Counted from the stretch's first letter, positions 10,345 through 24,800 are shown. The stretch is DNA of 64,000 nt from Stropharia rugosoannulata (GCA_028532985.1 JANCIK010000002.1:1798001-1862000), one strand, 5' to 3'. The notes: a model not told the origin generated them from the letters alone. Translations and numbers: made by a program.

Positions 10345-13300
10345 TCAGCGCCATGTTGGTTTTGTGGTGGTTTTGATACTGAGATCTCCACTCGTATTTG
10401 CATCAAGGATAACTGACAAGTTTGCCATGCCCACAGAACCAACATTAGGCTTGGATCGGAGCGTCATCGAACTGGTCGTAGATCGTGTTAACGAAGGGCG
10501 CTTTTTCCCTTTGCCTGGGCTCCCTGCAGAAATAAGCACTCGGCGGGCACTAATCTTGCCGGTATCCTCTGCTGGGGTTGGTGCAACTGGTGGTAGAATC
10601 AAGCTTGAGCGGCGTCTGGTCTTCTCAATCCGCACAGGTCCAATATTTGACCGTCGGCGCCCAGAAGTTGTCTTACTTGTAGATGCTGAAAGTGTGCTTG
10701 CCTTCCCCGTTGAGGGTGCACGCCTATTCGGGGAGGCATGATTACGATCTCGAATTTTGGGAATGTGCAAATTTCCGTCACTGGAGCTAGAGTCATCATT
10801 GCTCCCCATGCGATTCAAGTTCATATCAGTTAAAGGTTGGTTGTGATTGGCCGACGTTTCGTCGTCTTCCTTTAGGCTACTCAAGGGAGAACTTTTTGAT
10901 TTAGATTTTAGGAAACTGGGATCCAGGCGACTTGGCCGTGGCCGTCTTGCAGGCCTTGACGACGTGGATCCATTGTGTCTACTAGAACCAGAAGTTGACG
11001 TGGACAAGAAGACGTCATCAGCCTTTTCAATGTCGTCCTCCCATTCGCTCTCCGAGCCAAGCGCGGAGCCCGGTCGGGACAGAGGAGAAGGTGAAAGGAC
11101 TCGCGTCAGCTGCCTGAGGGGGATGGTGTCGGAGTCAGGACTGGCAGGTATAACTTGGAGAGTGATATCCTTGGCTGCTCGTCCGCCATCATCGATACTT
11201 CCTTGCCCAACCTCGTCACGCCACTGTACGTTTTTTGGTGCTTTGGTTAGTTTTTTCTCTTCAGCTATCCTTTTGTACGGCTGTGAAGCCATGCTAGATC
11301 TGAGCGACTTACGCGGAGATTTGTGCGGCCGGCGAGGTGGGGATGCAGAGATAGATGTACTTGCAAGCACTGATAAACGTCGCGAACCACCACTTCTCAG
11401 CGGTGCTTGCTGAAGCACGGCAGGTCCTGAACTAATTCGTCGCCCAAATGTCGAGCCATATGTGAAGTTGTCAAACATGGACGGTTCAACTACGCTCTTT
11501 ACAACATACGATTCCGTTGAATGTCCGACCAGGCTCTTAAACGTTTCATCGTTCTTTTCCGCCATGGTCCGTAACATCTGGGCGATTTTCTTGCAGAGGG
11601 TGGTCATGTCGTTCTCCACGTCTGGCGGACTGTCGAGTCCGTTCGCAGCCTCTCCAAATAACACTGTACACCTCCCAAGCATCCCGATTAATTTTACGAC
11701 GGTCTCTGACAAGTCGACTACCGTCTCTCGCATGGTGTCTGCTTGACTCTGCGCCTTCAGTTTTTCAAGGATGGCTTTTTGAAGATGGGTTTCCAGTTTT
11801 ACGTTGTCTTGGCTAACAGTGTCAAGCTTCTCTGATTTACGCTCCGATACTGCTCGCATCGTCGCGTCGAACATGGCGTCCGAGTTGGAGGATCGTTGGA
11901 GGCGGACATTCAAAGCGGATCCGGGTTTTACGACCTCCTCTTCTGGGCCAGCCAGAGCTTTGAGGAGAGCATATTCCGCATCTGACGCTTTTGATTGCCC
12001 TTCTAGGTTTATTTCTGCCAGACGGGCTTGAATTGCATTCAGTTTGACTTTGGCCACCGCAAGCTTGCCAGAACATAATGCCCCGTCAATAATTGACGGC
12101 TTCGTCTGCTCTAGCTTGGCATGCAGATCATTTCGCGCGCGATCAACTTCAGCCTTACTTTCTGCCTTTTTGCGAGCTTGAATTTCTTGTTCGGAATTGC
12201 GTTTCCCTGACAGTTTCGCCTTCAATTCGGCAATTTCAAGGTTGAGTCGATTGATGGCCTCCACGTAGCGCCCAACATGTCTATCGACGTTGACCACATT
12301 GCGGGTAACCACCTTGGTCTTTATCTTAGTGGCTCGCTCCGCGTATATAAGTGTGTTGTGAGTGTCATCGAAATGGTTTGAAGTAGGTGCAACACAGACA
12401 ATCATGACTGTTTTGCAATTGCCCCCCAGCGAAAACTTGAGTAAGCGGGTAAGTTTGCTGTTTCGATATGGAACATGGCGCACTGCACCGCCGCTTTCGC
12501 ATAAAGCGTTTATACAATTGCCGAGGGCCAAAAGAGACTTATTGATATTGGCTCCTTCTACCATCCTTTGGCCCATGTTAGTCGTAGCGGCCGCACGCTC
12601 ACTTCCCGCAAGGTCAATGATGGAAAGAGTTGCTAACGTGCGTTGTTCTGTAATTGCGGCTGTACGAGGAGTTTGTGTGACGTGCACTTGAAGAACAGCA
12701 TGCGATCGAGAACTCGTCTCGTTCGCATGGGTGGGACTCTGCGTGCGCCGAAGGTTTCCCTGAAGTACAATTTCTTTCACTTCTTCTGCAGTGCCTGGTT
12801 TCATCTCTACCAAGCCTACAACCTTAACGGTTTTGTCTTCACGAATAGCAAGCCCCCCACGTTGAGTCGCTGATCCTGGCTCCGCCAAAAGATCACGGAT
12901 TTCTTCGTTGTATATCTCCAGGAAAGTTACCATGACTTCTACGTTCCACTCTTCCTTTCTGTCCTCAATCCGTTGGAAGAGGTCGGCCATTGTGAGATAT
13001 ATGATACCAGGGTCAACTTCGGTACCGCTGATTGTATGAGTCTTGCCACATCCAGTAGCCTGAACTGGACGTCAATTCGCAGATATTTCATCAAAGACAT
13101 GATACCTACTCCATAAGCAAATATAGTAGCATTGTAACCGTCCAGCAGGCCCTGAAGCAACGGTTGAGCGGTAGCCTCGTACACCTCCTGTTGACGCGCA
13201 TCGTGCCCAAATACGCGGTCAAACATAAACCGCCTATCTTTGTACCTTTTCGTCCCCGGTGGTAGGAAGCCTCGCTCCATAAACGCCTTTGCACGGTCTT

Positions 13301-13562
13301 TCTCATCGGGGTCAAATGTCAGGATGCGATCGTCGACGAGCTGCACGACTTCGCGTAAGGTCGAAGTGTTGACAACTTTGTTGGGAGTTGACAGTGCGCC
13401 GTCTCCCCTAAAGCTTGAATCGTAACAGGGCTCTGGGAGCCTAGAGGCTTCCCATGCCGTTGGTGGTCGCACTCGGACTGTAAGGACCTATTTGTGAGAA
13501 GACTCGATTAACAAAGGCAGAATTGAAGCACCTGCGACAGTAATGGAGCCAGCGGCAACCAT
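10345..13562 (-). CDS. KIP3: Kinesin-8 motor (Kip3/Klp5-type)
   Basis: Kinesin-8 walks to microtubule plus ends and promotes their shortening, setting spindle length and nuclear position. The first exon codes MVAAGSITVA and splices to VLTVRVRPPT. The motor domain (about residues 10-370) has the P-loop GATGCGKTHTISGT (restored across an intron near 13080-13120), switch I NETSSRSHAVLQV, switch II DLAGSERAA and NKSLLALGNCINAL, then HVPYRNSKLTRLLKFSLGG. The kinesin-8-type neck (ERATKIKTKV) follows with short coiled coils. The last 400 residues are Ser/Arg-rich and probably disordered, with many SP/TP sites. About 1,040 residues. The shared promoter with URA4 is 285 bp. Confidence 0.9.
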
Positions 13563-13847
13563 AGCAGTGTATCAGCAATTTCGATAGTACCTTGACACGC
13601 GTTCGAGTCAGTAAACACGGGCCAAGATGTGGAAAGAGAGGAACAAAGAGTCGGTTTCAAGGGCGGGCACACATCTCAACCAAATCCGTAAAACTGAACA
13701 TCAGCGTGTCTATCATCACGTGGTCGCGCGACCCCCCTATCGATCTTATCTTTTGCCTCTTCTGGCTCTAACCTTTCCTTACGTAAAATTTAATGCACAT
13801 TGTCACTGGTCAGTTCATCTGTGCATTACGGACGACAATCACAAATT

Positions 13848-15136
13848 ATGTCTATCTCTATCAAGTCGCCTGCAGATTTTCATGTCCATCTCAGGCAGGG
13901 AACTATTTCAAAGCTTATTACTCCGCACGTTCGGAAAGGTGGTTTCGATGTTGTATATGTTATGGTGCGCAAGCTAGGACTGCACTTGTCCCTCTTCAGA
14001 TTTCTGAGCGTACCTTCAAGCCAAACCTAAAACCTCCAATTACCAGTACAGAAAAAGCGCTGGAGTATAAAGCTGAACTTGAACGGATCGATCCCACAGT
14101 TGATTATCTCATGACTTTGTATCTCTCCCCTGAATTGACTCCCGAAGAGATTTGGAAAGCGAAGAAGGCTGGGATCATGGGTACATAACATTTTTACTGG
14201 TTTAGAGATATGTCTATAATTTAATTATTTACTTCTAGGTGTCAAATCTTACCCGCGGGGAGTGACCACTAACTCAGACGGAGGCATCGAGTCTTATGAA
14301 ACCTATTACCCAATTTTCGCAGCCATGCAAGAAGTCGACATGGTTCTAAATTTACATGGAGAAGTACCCTCAAATGTTGATGCTGTTGGTATCTATCTCT
14401 TCAATATATCTTGATACAGTGGCTGAACATGCCGATTAGAATATCCATGTATTGAACGCGGAACCTTCCTTCCTTCCTCATCTCTTCAAAATTCATGAGG
14501 CATTCCCGACCCTTCGTATCGTTTTGGAGCATGCTACAACTAGGGCAGCAGTGGAAGCAGTGAAGAAGTGTGGCCGCACCGTTGCCTGCTCTATCACAGC
14601 TCATCACCTCGCTCTCATTGTTGACGACTGGGCTGGACAGTCATGGAATTTTTGCAAACCGGTAGCAAAGTACCCTGACGATCGTCAGGCTCTGCGTGAT
14701 GTGGTGAAAGAAGGTAGCTAAATGATGCCGCAAACCTCTGTCCATTTATCTTTACAACTTTGGAACAGGTCACCCTCGCTTCTTTCTTGGCTCCGATTCA
14801 GCACCTCATCCACCACACACCAAATCGACCAGCACTCCGACTCATGCATGCGCCGCTGGTGTATACACATCTCCTATTCTTCTTCCGCTGGTTGCGCATC
14901 TTCTGGAGTCCTTTGGTGCACTGGACAAGTTAGAAGGTTTTGCGAGTACCAACGGAAGAGCATTCTATAAATATCCTATTGAGTCTCAGAAGAACGCTCG
15001 ATCCACTACAATCTTGAAGAGAACAGCTCCAGGTAGCCTGGTGGCAGAGAAGTATGTGTTGGGAGATGAAAGCTTAGTGCCTTTCTGGGCTGGCAAAGAG
15101 ATCGGATGGGAAATCGTGGACGAGGATAGTAGCTGA
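13848..15136 (+). CDS. URA4: Dihydroorotase (URA4)
   Basis: This zinc amidohydrolase closes carbamoyl-aspartate to dihydroorotate, the third step of pyrimidine synthesis. The start MSISIKSPADFHVHLRQG carries the HxH metal motif. After the first intron the sequence reads PNLKPPITSTEKALEY. Then come the carboxylated-lysine region GIMGVKSYPRG, metal histidines in LNLHGEVP and VLEHATTRAA, substrate-loop ITAHHLALIVDDW, and the catalytic Asp in FFLGSDSAPHP. The C-terminus (FWAGKEIGWEIVDEDSS) is normal for type II (yeast URA4 / E. coli PyrC-like) enzymes. About 360 residues. It ends only 46 bp from the convergent CYC2 gene. Confidence 0.96.
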
Positions 15137-15182
15137 CCAACAGAAACCGAAAGAAGTATGTGAATTTATGTATTAAAAGATG

Positions 15183-16420
15183 TTACAATTTGTAGACTTC
15201 ATTGGAAGTATAACCTAGTTTTTGTAGTATGCCTCCAACAGACCCTTGGGAGAAATTACGGCCATATGGCCCAGCAATGGTATTTATCATTCTGTACGAA
15301 CTTCAATATCAAGGTGTTTGAACACAAAATACTCATACTCACGGTTCTGGTCCACACACAATGAAAAGGGTTCGAGACTTCACTTGCTCTTTGGTGGAAG
15401 ATTGAGCTGAAGACTTGTTCCACCAAAACTTGGGCTGCGCTTCATTACCAGAAATTGACGCCAGGTCTTTCTCTTGAATACGACCTTTAATTGCTTGCAC
15501 AGGGGCAGCTGGATTGCTTTCATCTAATTCATCGACAAAAACGCGCAATCTGAATTTATCAGGATTGGCTGCCGCATATGTTGCCATAGGTTCAAGGATA
15601 GCACTCGGAGGAAGCGCGGAAACGGAGCGAGAAGAATGCAGAAGGGTGAAACGTGTTTTGCTCGTTGAGGAGGGCTTTGAAATGACCGTGTTGAATAGCT
15701 GAAAAAATGGTGTTATACCAGTTCCACCAGAAATCTGCGCATTTTAATGATGGATAATGGCAAATGAAGTCTACCATTAGTACTCACCATGACAACTTCA
15801 TCCCAGTTATCGTCTTTCCATGGGTAAGTCGGTATAGGTCCGCGTATTTCTATTGTATCACCAGTAGATTTATTGTGAAGCCACCGTCCAACTTCACCCG
15901 CAGGATATTTTTTGATCCAAAACATCATATTACCATCGTCGTCAACACCAGTGAGAGGGGTATAAGCCCTTTCCACTTGAATATCATCGTCTTTAATAGA
16001 GACAGACCATATTGCCGCATCTTTAGAGTCTTTCAGTGAAAGTAAGTGAGAAGGGGCTGCGATTTTTAACAGTTTAGTATCGGGACCGCACGGTTCCGTG
16101 GCGGTCAACTTTGTCGGGACATATTGACTAGGTGATGGGCAAGCCGGTATGGAAGGAGGTCCAACTAGCTCGGGATCATCCAGGAAAAAGTATATTGAGA
16201 AACCAGCAGTGAATGCAACGAGTATAGATGCAAATCGTCTCTCGAAGGGTATGGAAGGTTCAGACAAGCGGATGGATGGTATAGTCGCCCGAGGAAGGAC
16301 TGGAGCAGGATTAGACTCAAACAAGGTTGATGGTTGAGGCTTTTTAGTTTTCCGAGTGCTCTTCCATGCTCGTTGCAGAGATATTTGTGGGGAACGAAGG
16401 CATGGCGTACGCCTCCACAT
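15183..16420 (-). CDS. CYC2: Cyc2-like mitochondrial FAD oxidoreductase for cytochrome c maturation
   Basis: Yeast Cyc2 is an inner-membrane flavoprotein that reduces haem/apocytochrome c so that haem lyase can work. The start at 16420 gives a basic presequence and a single membrane span (ASILVAFTAGFSIYFFL, about residues 65-81). Then come the FAD-binding half with ERAYTPLTG and the near-diagnostic FWIKKYPAGEVGRWLH and IEIRGP. The NAD(P)-binding half starts ISGGTGITPFFQLFN after an intron. The last exon encodes MINTIAGPYGRNFSQGSVGG and ends NEVYKL. This ending and the KKY..GEV.RWLH block fit Cyc2 better than ordinary cytochrome-b5 reductase. About 375 residues. The divergent C2H2 factor starts 233 bp away. 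Confidence 0.87.
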
Positions 16421-16653
16421 GATTATTTTTCAGGAGTCCCATTCAGCGGCCCGCTTGCTAAACCAGCCCAGAACACCAAACAAAGCTAAATACTGTATCG
16501 CAGCTGATGCTCGAATCGCGAGCAGGGCGACTCGACCCTTATGTCCCCCTGGTGCGCTAGGCCAACTTGAGGTTGCCCGCCCATATTCTTCTCGTTTGTC
16601 GTCCTCGAGGGGCTGGCTCCTTCTACTATAGACTATATATTATTCACTTCATA

Positions 16654-18588
16654 ATGGCTTTATACCAGTCGCCCTTAGGTGGCCACAAGGACTCCGCTTT
16701 TGCAGGCTCTCTATCATATCCAGTGACGCCTATAATTATGAACACATATTCTACATCGCCCACACCACTAATGCTTCCTAGAGATTGGTCTGAAGGATTT
16801 GACCTACCCGTTCCTTCGAATGTAGATCCTGTGGACCCAGATAACTATGATTTCCAGTCTAATCACCTAGAAAACGCTCGTTTACCACTCGGAATAATAC
16901 CCTCGCTAGCTGGTCTGGGAATAAGAAACTTTGACTTGGCTAATGAAGTCGATGCTGAAGACTTTAATGCTGCTCTATATACTGCAGGGAATTTCTCTTT
17001 AGGCCAGGACTCACGGCGACCTCAACGACCAAAAAGGACGGACTCGGTATACGATGCCTCTTCAGGAGCTCATGATCTCAGTTTATCTCAACAACAACCA
17101 TCCTATGGACTTGGGTCTCCATGGACATTATCCTCTATTCTAAGAGCAACTGAATTTTATTCAAGTCAATATGCATCTGAAGCGAGTAAGATGCCCGATC
17201 CACCCGGTTTGTCAGAGCCGTCTTCTCTGTCCACTCAAGCAGATGTTCCAGAAAAGGTAGGAGAAGGAGAAGATGACATCGCTTGGTGCTTTGAGAAATT
17301 ATCAGCCGCTACTGGACTATCTGTGGCGGATTTTGCTGCCCAACTTTCAGCCTCAGCGGAGGCTACTTTAAAGAGAATGGGCGCCGGGAATGATCTGGAT
17401 ATATCTTCCTCGTCTTTAAATCTTAGTGATCCCAGTGGTACTTCTTTCTCGGGTGGGTTTGATGATAACGATAAACCTTTGATCTGGCCGCCACTTGCTA
17501 CTGAGATGAATCTGGCTATACCATTCGTCGATATCAATTTGCGTGCTCTGGATCTGTCTTGGAACGCGGATTGTACTGGCGTTGATCCCACAGATATTCT
17601 GCCAAATTCTCCATCACTTAATTATCAATTGTCCCATCATATGGGAGAATCTGGTTCAAGCGATTTTAGTAACAAGCAACAACTTAGCCTCCCTTCGCTA
17701 AATAAGTCAGTTCACAATGAGGCATTGACCATCGACCTACACTGTTCCACAGAGGACACTTGTCATACCAGCGGTAAAGCAGAGGTCAGCTCACCAAGTG
17801 AAGAGCAATATACCTTACCACTTCTCAAAACCACCTCTGGTTCCCATTCCCGCGCCACACAGCCGCCCAGTGACAACGATGCTTTCCAAAGCCCATCTAG
17901 TTCTGAGTACTCTCCTTTCCTGCAACCATTAGGTTTAAAGCGGAACTACTCTTCTCGCATCAATACCCGTAGAGCTACACAAGAAGTCAACCCCGGAGTA
18001 TCCGCAATTGATTATTCCAAGGAAGACAATTTGCAACATCTCCCCCCCATTAATCTTGGAACACCCGTTTTTGATGCTCACCGAGGTATAGAACTAGAAG
18101 AGCTGAAAGCCAAGGCCGAGAGGTATAGGCTTCGCAATCAGGGTCGCGAGTATGACAAGCGGTGGCTCATTTCGTTCGCTGGAAAGCTCTCAGAACGCGG
18201 TGAACTGGTTGAAGAGTTCAGATGTTATGTTTCTGGTTGCAAGCAGATGAACAAAAGACGAGACCATATTTTGATTCATGTAGGCGCCCATCTTGATCAG
18301 AGGCCCTTTAAGTGCTTGCATTGGTATTTTTTTTTTTTCATAACTACAGATCTTCACTGATATTTAATTAGTTCCGCGAGGTTTTTACGGAAGAATGAAT
18401 GCAAGCGGCATGAGCTCAGTCATACAGGTGTACGGCCGTTCTCTTGCCACCTTTGTCCCGGACCAGCGACTACGTTCGTGCGCCAAGATCTACTGAAGAG
18501 ACATATGAAGAGAACACATAGATTTGAGCTCAAAATAGACAAGGAAACCGAGGAGCCCCTCCGACCGAAGAAAAGGGCTAAATTCTAG
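16654..18588 (+). CDS. C2H2 zinc-finger transcription factor, uncharacterised
   Basis: A long Ser/Pro/Asp-rich N-terminal region (about 500 residues, probably disordered and acidic) precedes a C-terminal DNA-binding module. One intron (18324-18371) splits the fingers. After joining, three units are seen: CYVSGCKQMNKRRDHILIH, CLHCSARFLRKNECKRHELSH and CHLCPGPATTFVRQDLLKRH. Linkers are HLDQRPFK and TGVRPFS. A basic tail (RPKKRAKF) ends the protein and may be a nuclear signal. Middle and last fingers keep the C2H2 spacing; the first is atypical. About 635 residues. I do not recognise a named orthologue. Confidence 0.85.
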
Positions 18589-18890
18589 TAGTCTCTCTCG
18601 TTAACGTTAGTATAGTCTGTCTACAATATGCATCTTGGAGAATTGGAATGTATAACATAAGGATAGTTCAAGGATAGCTGTACAAGTTCTAATAAATATA
18701 GACAGAGTAGGAAAGCTAGTACGATTGTTCATGATGCGAGACAATTGATATATATGTAGCAGATGGAAAATAATTAAAGGCAATGCAATGACACAGAACG
18801 TTAGTGTGCGTGAGGATAGTGATATGCATTCCATCTTTCAAGGCAGAAACTGTCCTATGTGGTATATAAAAACTTGGGAAAGGACTGAAA
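18589..18890. other. Convergent 3' region
   Basis: No gene seen. AT-rich spacer between the zinc-finger factor and the GAS2-domain protein, both ending here. Confidence 0.5.
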
Positions 18891-21800
18891 TTATGGTCGC
18901 CAGACTGAGCCAGTGTAAGAGGTTGAATTTGAAGTATCAATCCGGCCACGGGTAAAAGATTTGGATGGTGTAACAGCAGGTTTTAGCAGGGATATGTCGG
19001 GACCCGGTTCAGCACGCCTCATGAACTGCAGCGGTGTTAGCGGTGAAGAACCTCTGAGAGAAGGCGGTGAAAGCGATTTAAGTGATTTGGGGCTATGTCC
19101 ACTTGGAGTCACCAGAGAGAAAGATGGTACAAACGACACAGTTGGCTCGGGTGTCGCTGGTGCCCGAGGAGGAGAGAATGAAGCCTGGGCTTCGAGCAAC
19201 GTTGCGGAGCTGATCCACCTTTCGTTTTGGGAACCAGGGCGTGGGGGGGATTCAGGACCAGTACCTATTCGGAAGCTGTCCGCAAAGTGGTCTTTGATGA
19301 ATCTACCATATATTATTGATATAAAGATATATCATCATAAAAAAGTTACACTTACTTTGAAAGTTCCGTCCATCCGCCACCTACTCTTACCATGACAGTC
19401 TGAGAACGTAAGATCCGGCAAAAGCAAAGTTTAGGATCCTGATCGCCTATCCAGTATTTCCCACTTTGATCTCGCCAGCTATTGGAGATACTCTCAATAT
19501 TGATCCCGACTTCGAGGTTGTTGATGACATCGCCGACTGCAACATCTAACTTGTTCTTTGGATCAGCGATGTATTTTTTACGTTTTGCAGGACCTTTAAT
19601 CTTAACAGGGGTCGCTGCTCGCGGTAGGAGTGACGATATTGAATCCCTAGGAGCTCGAGACCACGTAGAGCCTGACTTTGAGGAAATCGACCACCTTGTC
19701 GAAAGAGGAGGAGCATTGAAATACGATGATGTCTCCGAAATGGCTGGTGAAACTCCACGTTTTATGCCACTATTTACCCGCGACCTTGAATTGGCCGATG
19801 CTGGTGGCTGAGGTGGTGTAGACGCGGCGCCTGAAAGGCTTATTGTACGCTGTCGCGACGCAAATGTTGTTCCGTATAATGAACTGTTAAACTGAACAGA
19901 TGCAGATCGACTAGCAGACGTTGTCGATAGTCTGCTGGAAGACCGAGACTCGGCCGCCTTAACAGGGCCTCTTTTGATAGGGCCTGATACAGATCGTGCT
20001 GTAGCAACGCTAGAGGCGCGACTCCTAGACTGGAACATGGTTTCGCTAGTATTGGATACGGCTCGACGAGACTTGATTGGCGCCGGAGGTGCAAGCATAT
20101 TCCCCTTCGGCGTGCCAGAAGGACCGGCTGCCAGCGACAAGTTTGAATATGAGGATTTCTTGGATGATCTGGCTTCACTTTTCACGGAACTTGTCGCAAC
20201 GCTAACCGAACTACCTCTACTGATCACACTAGGTGGCCTTGACTTCCTTCCTTGCAATAGATCGGTTGCCATCTCGCGCAACTCGGCCCAGGTCTGATTA
20301 ATTCGGAGGTGCTCTGACATGGCCCGACTGTCGTTTATGACACGTTCGAACCTGCTGTACATGTTATTGACGAGGCTTTCTGTGAAAGCCAGGCGAGCAG
20401 CCAACTGTTCTTCCGGGGAATTGGCTGGATTGCTTTCGTGAGCCGGTGATGTCAAAAGGGGAGTAACAGGATAACTATCAATGTGTTCAAGTAAATCGCT
20501 CAAAGCAATGTCGCATTGCTGAATAGAGATGGACACATTGACCAAATCTTCCGTTGTAGTCAGAGAAAGTTGGCACTCTGTGATTTCACTTCGCAGAGCT
20601 TTGACTTCCATATTAAAATCAATGTTAGCAGTACTGCCAGGTAGCATTTGGGCAGTCGCTGATACAGTTTCCAGTGTCTCGTGTATCTTGTCGTATTGAG
20701 CTTGGGTTGGCAATTGGCTCGAATTTTTGGCTGGATTGATGATTTCGTCTATGCAAAGCGACCGTAGCCTCTTTCTCAAATTGAAAATCTGCACCTGAAA
20801 CTCGGCAAGATCTTCTTGTGTAGAAGACATGGCTACGTCGGCACACTGGACTACGCCAAATACATCTATCCATTATGCAAAGCCATCATAAGTCACTGTG
20901 AAACGGTGATTCCCATAAACACTCACCTCGAGCGATTTCTAAAACGTGTGTCTCATCGCCAAATTCGTCATCCGCTTGCAGACGTCGTTGTTTTTCGAGT
21001 TCTTGAGCAAGTCTTTTGGCTTCACTTTTAGCTCGTTCAGTCTCGTCACGCGCCAACTCCAATCGTTTGGCTATGTCCTCGGCCAACAAAATGTCTCTTT
21101 CATGTTGTTCCGTGAGAGAATCGACACGCTGTTTAGCCATGCGCTCTGCACGCTCTTTCTCTGCACGCTCCATTTCAGTGAGACAGGTCTGAATTTCTAT
21201 CAATTTCTGCAACTCCAGGTACTGTTGCTTGAGGCGCTCTTCGCTGTGCCTATTCTCCTCTTCTATCCGTTGTTTCCCGTCACGTTCCATCTGAGCCTGA
21301 CGTGCATTCTCATGGGCGAGTAATTCAACTTCTGACTGCTTTCTGGTAAGTTCGTCCATTTCACTTCGTTGACGGTGAAGCAGGTCGGTAATAACATGTT
21401 GGCGCTCAGCATGAAGTAGGCGCTCTTGCTCCAGTTGAGACTCAATGGAACGCAATTTTTCCAATGCATCAATTCGCTCTTGCTGGAGTTGCATCCGAGC
21501 TGCCTCTTCCTGAGCCTGCAAATGTTCGGCTCTGGCAAGTCGCTCAGCGATCACTTGCCGTTCCATATCATCTAGACGCTGTTTCTCAGCCCCGGCAGCC
21601 TCGTGTTCAGCACGCTCTTTCTCTGCGAGTATGCGTAGATTCTGTTGCCTGACTTCTTCCTGTTCGCGTAAAGTAGCTAGCTCTTGTTGCCGTGCTTCTT
21701 CTTCTTGACGCAATTCAGCCTGAATTCGAGCGGCCTCTTCAGCAGCGACACGCTCCTCCTGCTCCTTCCTTCGGCGCAATTCTGCAACCCTCAATTGCTC

Positions 21801-24800
21801 ACGGTGTGCATGCTCCAAAGCTATCGATTCCTGAACTGCAGTCTGCAGCATTGATATAGCCTGTTCAATATGACCGAATTGCCCTCTTAATGTATTCAAA
21901 GCATTAAAGCGGGGCTTAATAAGATTGTCGCGAATACCGACGCCTAAGCTTTGTGAGAAATTATTCATGCTGTTCAGTGACTTAGAAGCTGAAGATATCG
22001 AGTCTGCAACGTGGGCATGCATCCTCTTCAGGTTAACCAACGAGTTCAGCACTTCGTCTAATTGTAACAGTGTCTCATTTGCATACTGAGGGATTCCTTT
22101 GAATTGAGCCTCCTTATCCCGTAAAGCTTGAGCAACTTGTTCCAGATTCGCTGTGCAAGACAATATGGCGGCATCGGTTGCCACAGCAATCTTTGCAAGA
22201 CCAAAATACTCCTTTAATTGAACCAAGGATTCATAATTGCCAGAAACGCGAGATGCGTACGTATTCGTGTCAGCGCGTACTATTGAATCAAGGATGGCGA
22301 GGTCGAACGAGACGACAACAGTTTCCTCCGAAACGCGCGCTTGAAGAGGGGGAGACTTCAGAGCAGAGAATTTGTGACCTGTCCCTTGGTCAGAGTGGAG
22401 AGAGACGAATGGGACTCGCTGAGAAAGGCTGTCGACAAATGTGGCTACCTGTTTCTGTATAGGTTCCAAAAATCGTGATTCAATGTCGGTGACGTCCTGA
22501 ACAACTGATTCCGTCGAATCGGAGCCCGTTACTTCGGGGTGGAGAATTCTTTCTACTAAGCCGGTAACTTCAAGCTTTGCATCTTCAATACGAGTCATGA
22601 TAATATTGAAATCGTCTCGGATAGAACCCATAGCCGAGGATTGTTCTCGAACTCGATTAAACAGTCTGAGAAGTCGTCGTCCGTCTTCCAGAGAGCGCTG
22701 TAAGGCTAATGCTCGTTCATTTAAGCACATCTTCAAATCTGATTGTACAGATGAAGACAGTATCTTAAGTGGTTGGAAGATATCTGCATCAGCTGAGACA
22801 CTGATTTGATGCAACTGTTCCTCAAGTTCTAAGTAATTCAATGGAGAGGCTGGTAACTCTGCAGCTGGACTTTCCGGAGTGGGAGGAGGGTCGACACTGT
22901 TGAATTGTTGACGCCAGCGATCACGTTCCATTTCGTCAATAACCTGAATCTTCGCAGCTTTGAGCAATGTCGACTTTGACGTGATATTTTGATCAATGCG
23001 TCTAGAGTCGCGCAACAGGCGTAAATGTTTCAAGTGGAGCTCGAGAAGCTCAACCGCTTGGGCCTTCAGAGAAGAGAGTTCTTCCAATTTGATAGAGACG
23101 TTTTCCTTGAACTGCAGGTCAATCCCAGGGCCATTCAATGTAAGGAGTAAACCGGGGCCTGTACGCAAGTGCTGATCAGCTTTGGAAATAGCCTCTTCTG
23201 TGTCCCTTTTCAGAGATGGAAAAATCGCAATGAATAAGGCATGACGAGTCGGATCAAGACATGCTTCTGATGCAAGGTCAGGGGGAGAGCCCTCTTCATT
23301 ATCACTTGGTATTCCTTCAAACTTTTTGATGACCGCCAAAAGGTCGATAATACTTTGACTAATATCTTGCAGTAATGTCTCAACACGCCTTACTTCTTCA
23401 TAGTAGTCTCTGTAATCTTTAGCGGCAAGGAGGGCTGTTTTGGACAGTTTATCAGCAGCTATCACATCATCTGAAAGGATTTTGATTAAGGCATCGTTTG
23501 CCTCTTTTTGGTCAGGGAAGAGGAAGTGTTCAGGACGCGGGAACAAGCTGCTGGAGGTCGACGGGTTGCCACGGATAGCTAGTCGTTTGATGATCGTATC
23601 AACCCGAGACAAAAAAGCAGAACTTTGACGAGCTGTAGGATGATTTAACTTGGCCACTTCGATTTCCTCAAGCAGGTTTGATGCAGCAAGAAAATCCTTC
23701 TTCGTTTCCACGTAAATTTCGTCCGCCCTGAAGCGCAAGTCAATACTGTCCAGGGCATGGGCAAATGACTCACTTCCGCCATTGCACGACCAGGCTTAAT
23801 GCAAACTTCGTAACATTTTCCATTTCTGTGATACATTTTTCTTCTAGGCGATCTTGTTCATCTAGGAGCTCGTCGGGTACGGGTTTACGGCTTTGATCAA
23901 TAAGCTTATCCAGAGCCTTACCGGCAGCAGCAACTTTGCCATGCCTTAGACCTGACACTCTTCCTGAGAACTGAGCAGCATCTCGAGATAGCATTTCCGC
24001 CAGTTTGAATCGAGCGCCTCTTGAGAAAGCAGGTAAGTTCGTAATATGGTCGGAACTGGTTGACGCTAGAGAACCTATTGACCCACGGCGCATAGTTACA
24101 CCAACGTCTTCTGTGGTCGACAATAGGTCGTATGCAGTTGCATTCCAACGAGCACGACTGACTGCAAATGCCCTCAAATCTTCAATTATTTGCCGATGTT
24201 CTATCCATCCAGTCCGTCGATTTTCTTCCCAAAACAGCCGGGTACTCATCATTTCCAAGTTATCAGAGCGATCGCGCAGGAGATGAAGCAATTTGTCTAG
24301 GGCATAGATTGTTGTTAAAGTCAATTCAATAACATCTGTATCCTCAGGGGAAAGGTTTCTCTGCGTCGCCGCTGTATAGCATAAGAAATAGCACTGATTA
24401 TAAATGGCTAAAATGCACCTTTAGTAAGTTGTCTGAGCTTTTTCAATTCTCCTTTGTCAAATATTTCCGTTTCCTTCTCGATAGCATCATGTTCGGCGAC
24501 CCATTGTTCAAGCTCCAGTCTAGTGGGCAGCCCCGGTACATCTTCTGCGGACGACCGAATCGCATTTAACCCTACAAACACCTCAATAGGCGGCAATAAC
24601 TCCAAGAACTATTACAGGTTCAGAAAACAAATAAAAAATGTACAAATGCCGCATATGGATGGCTAACCTTGATTTTCTCCTCAATCCAAGCCTTCCTCTC
24701 GCTGAAACTCTGCAATTCGATCACTTCATGCGTTTCTAATGCCTGTTCTTCGCCTGCAGGTGCTGTAGAGTCCGTAGGTCGAGTGGTTGCGTCATTTCCT

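Noticed and set aside
10364..11413. Plus-strand frames antisense to the kinesin tail
   Set aside because: Shadow frames of the Ser/Arg-rich tail; no domains.
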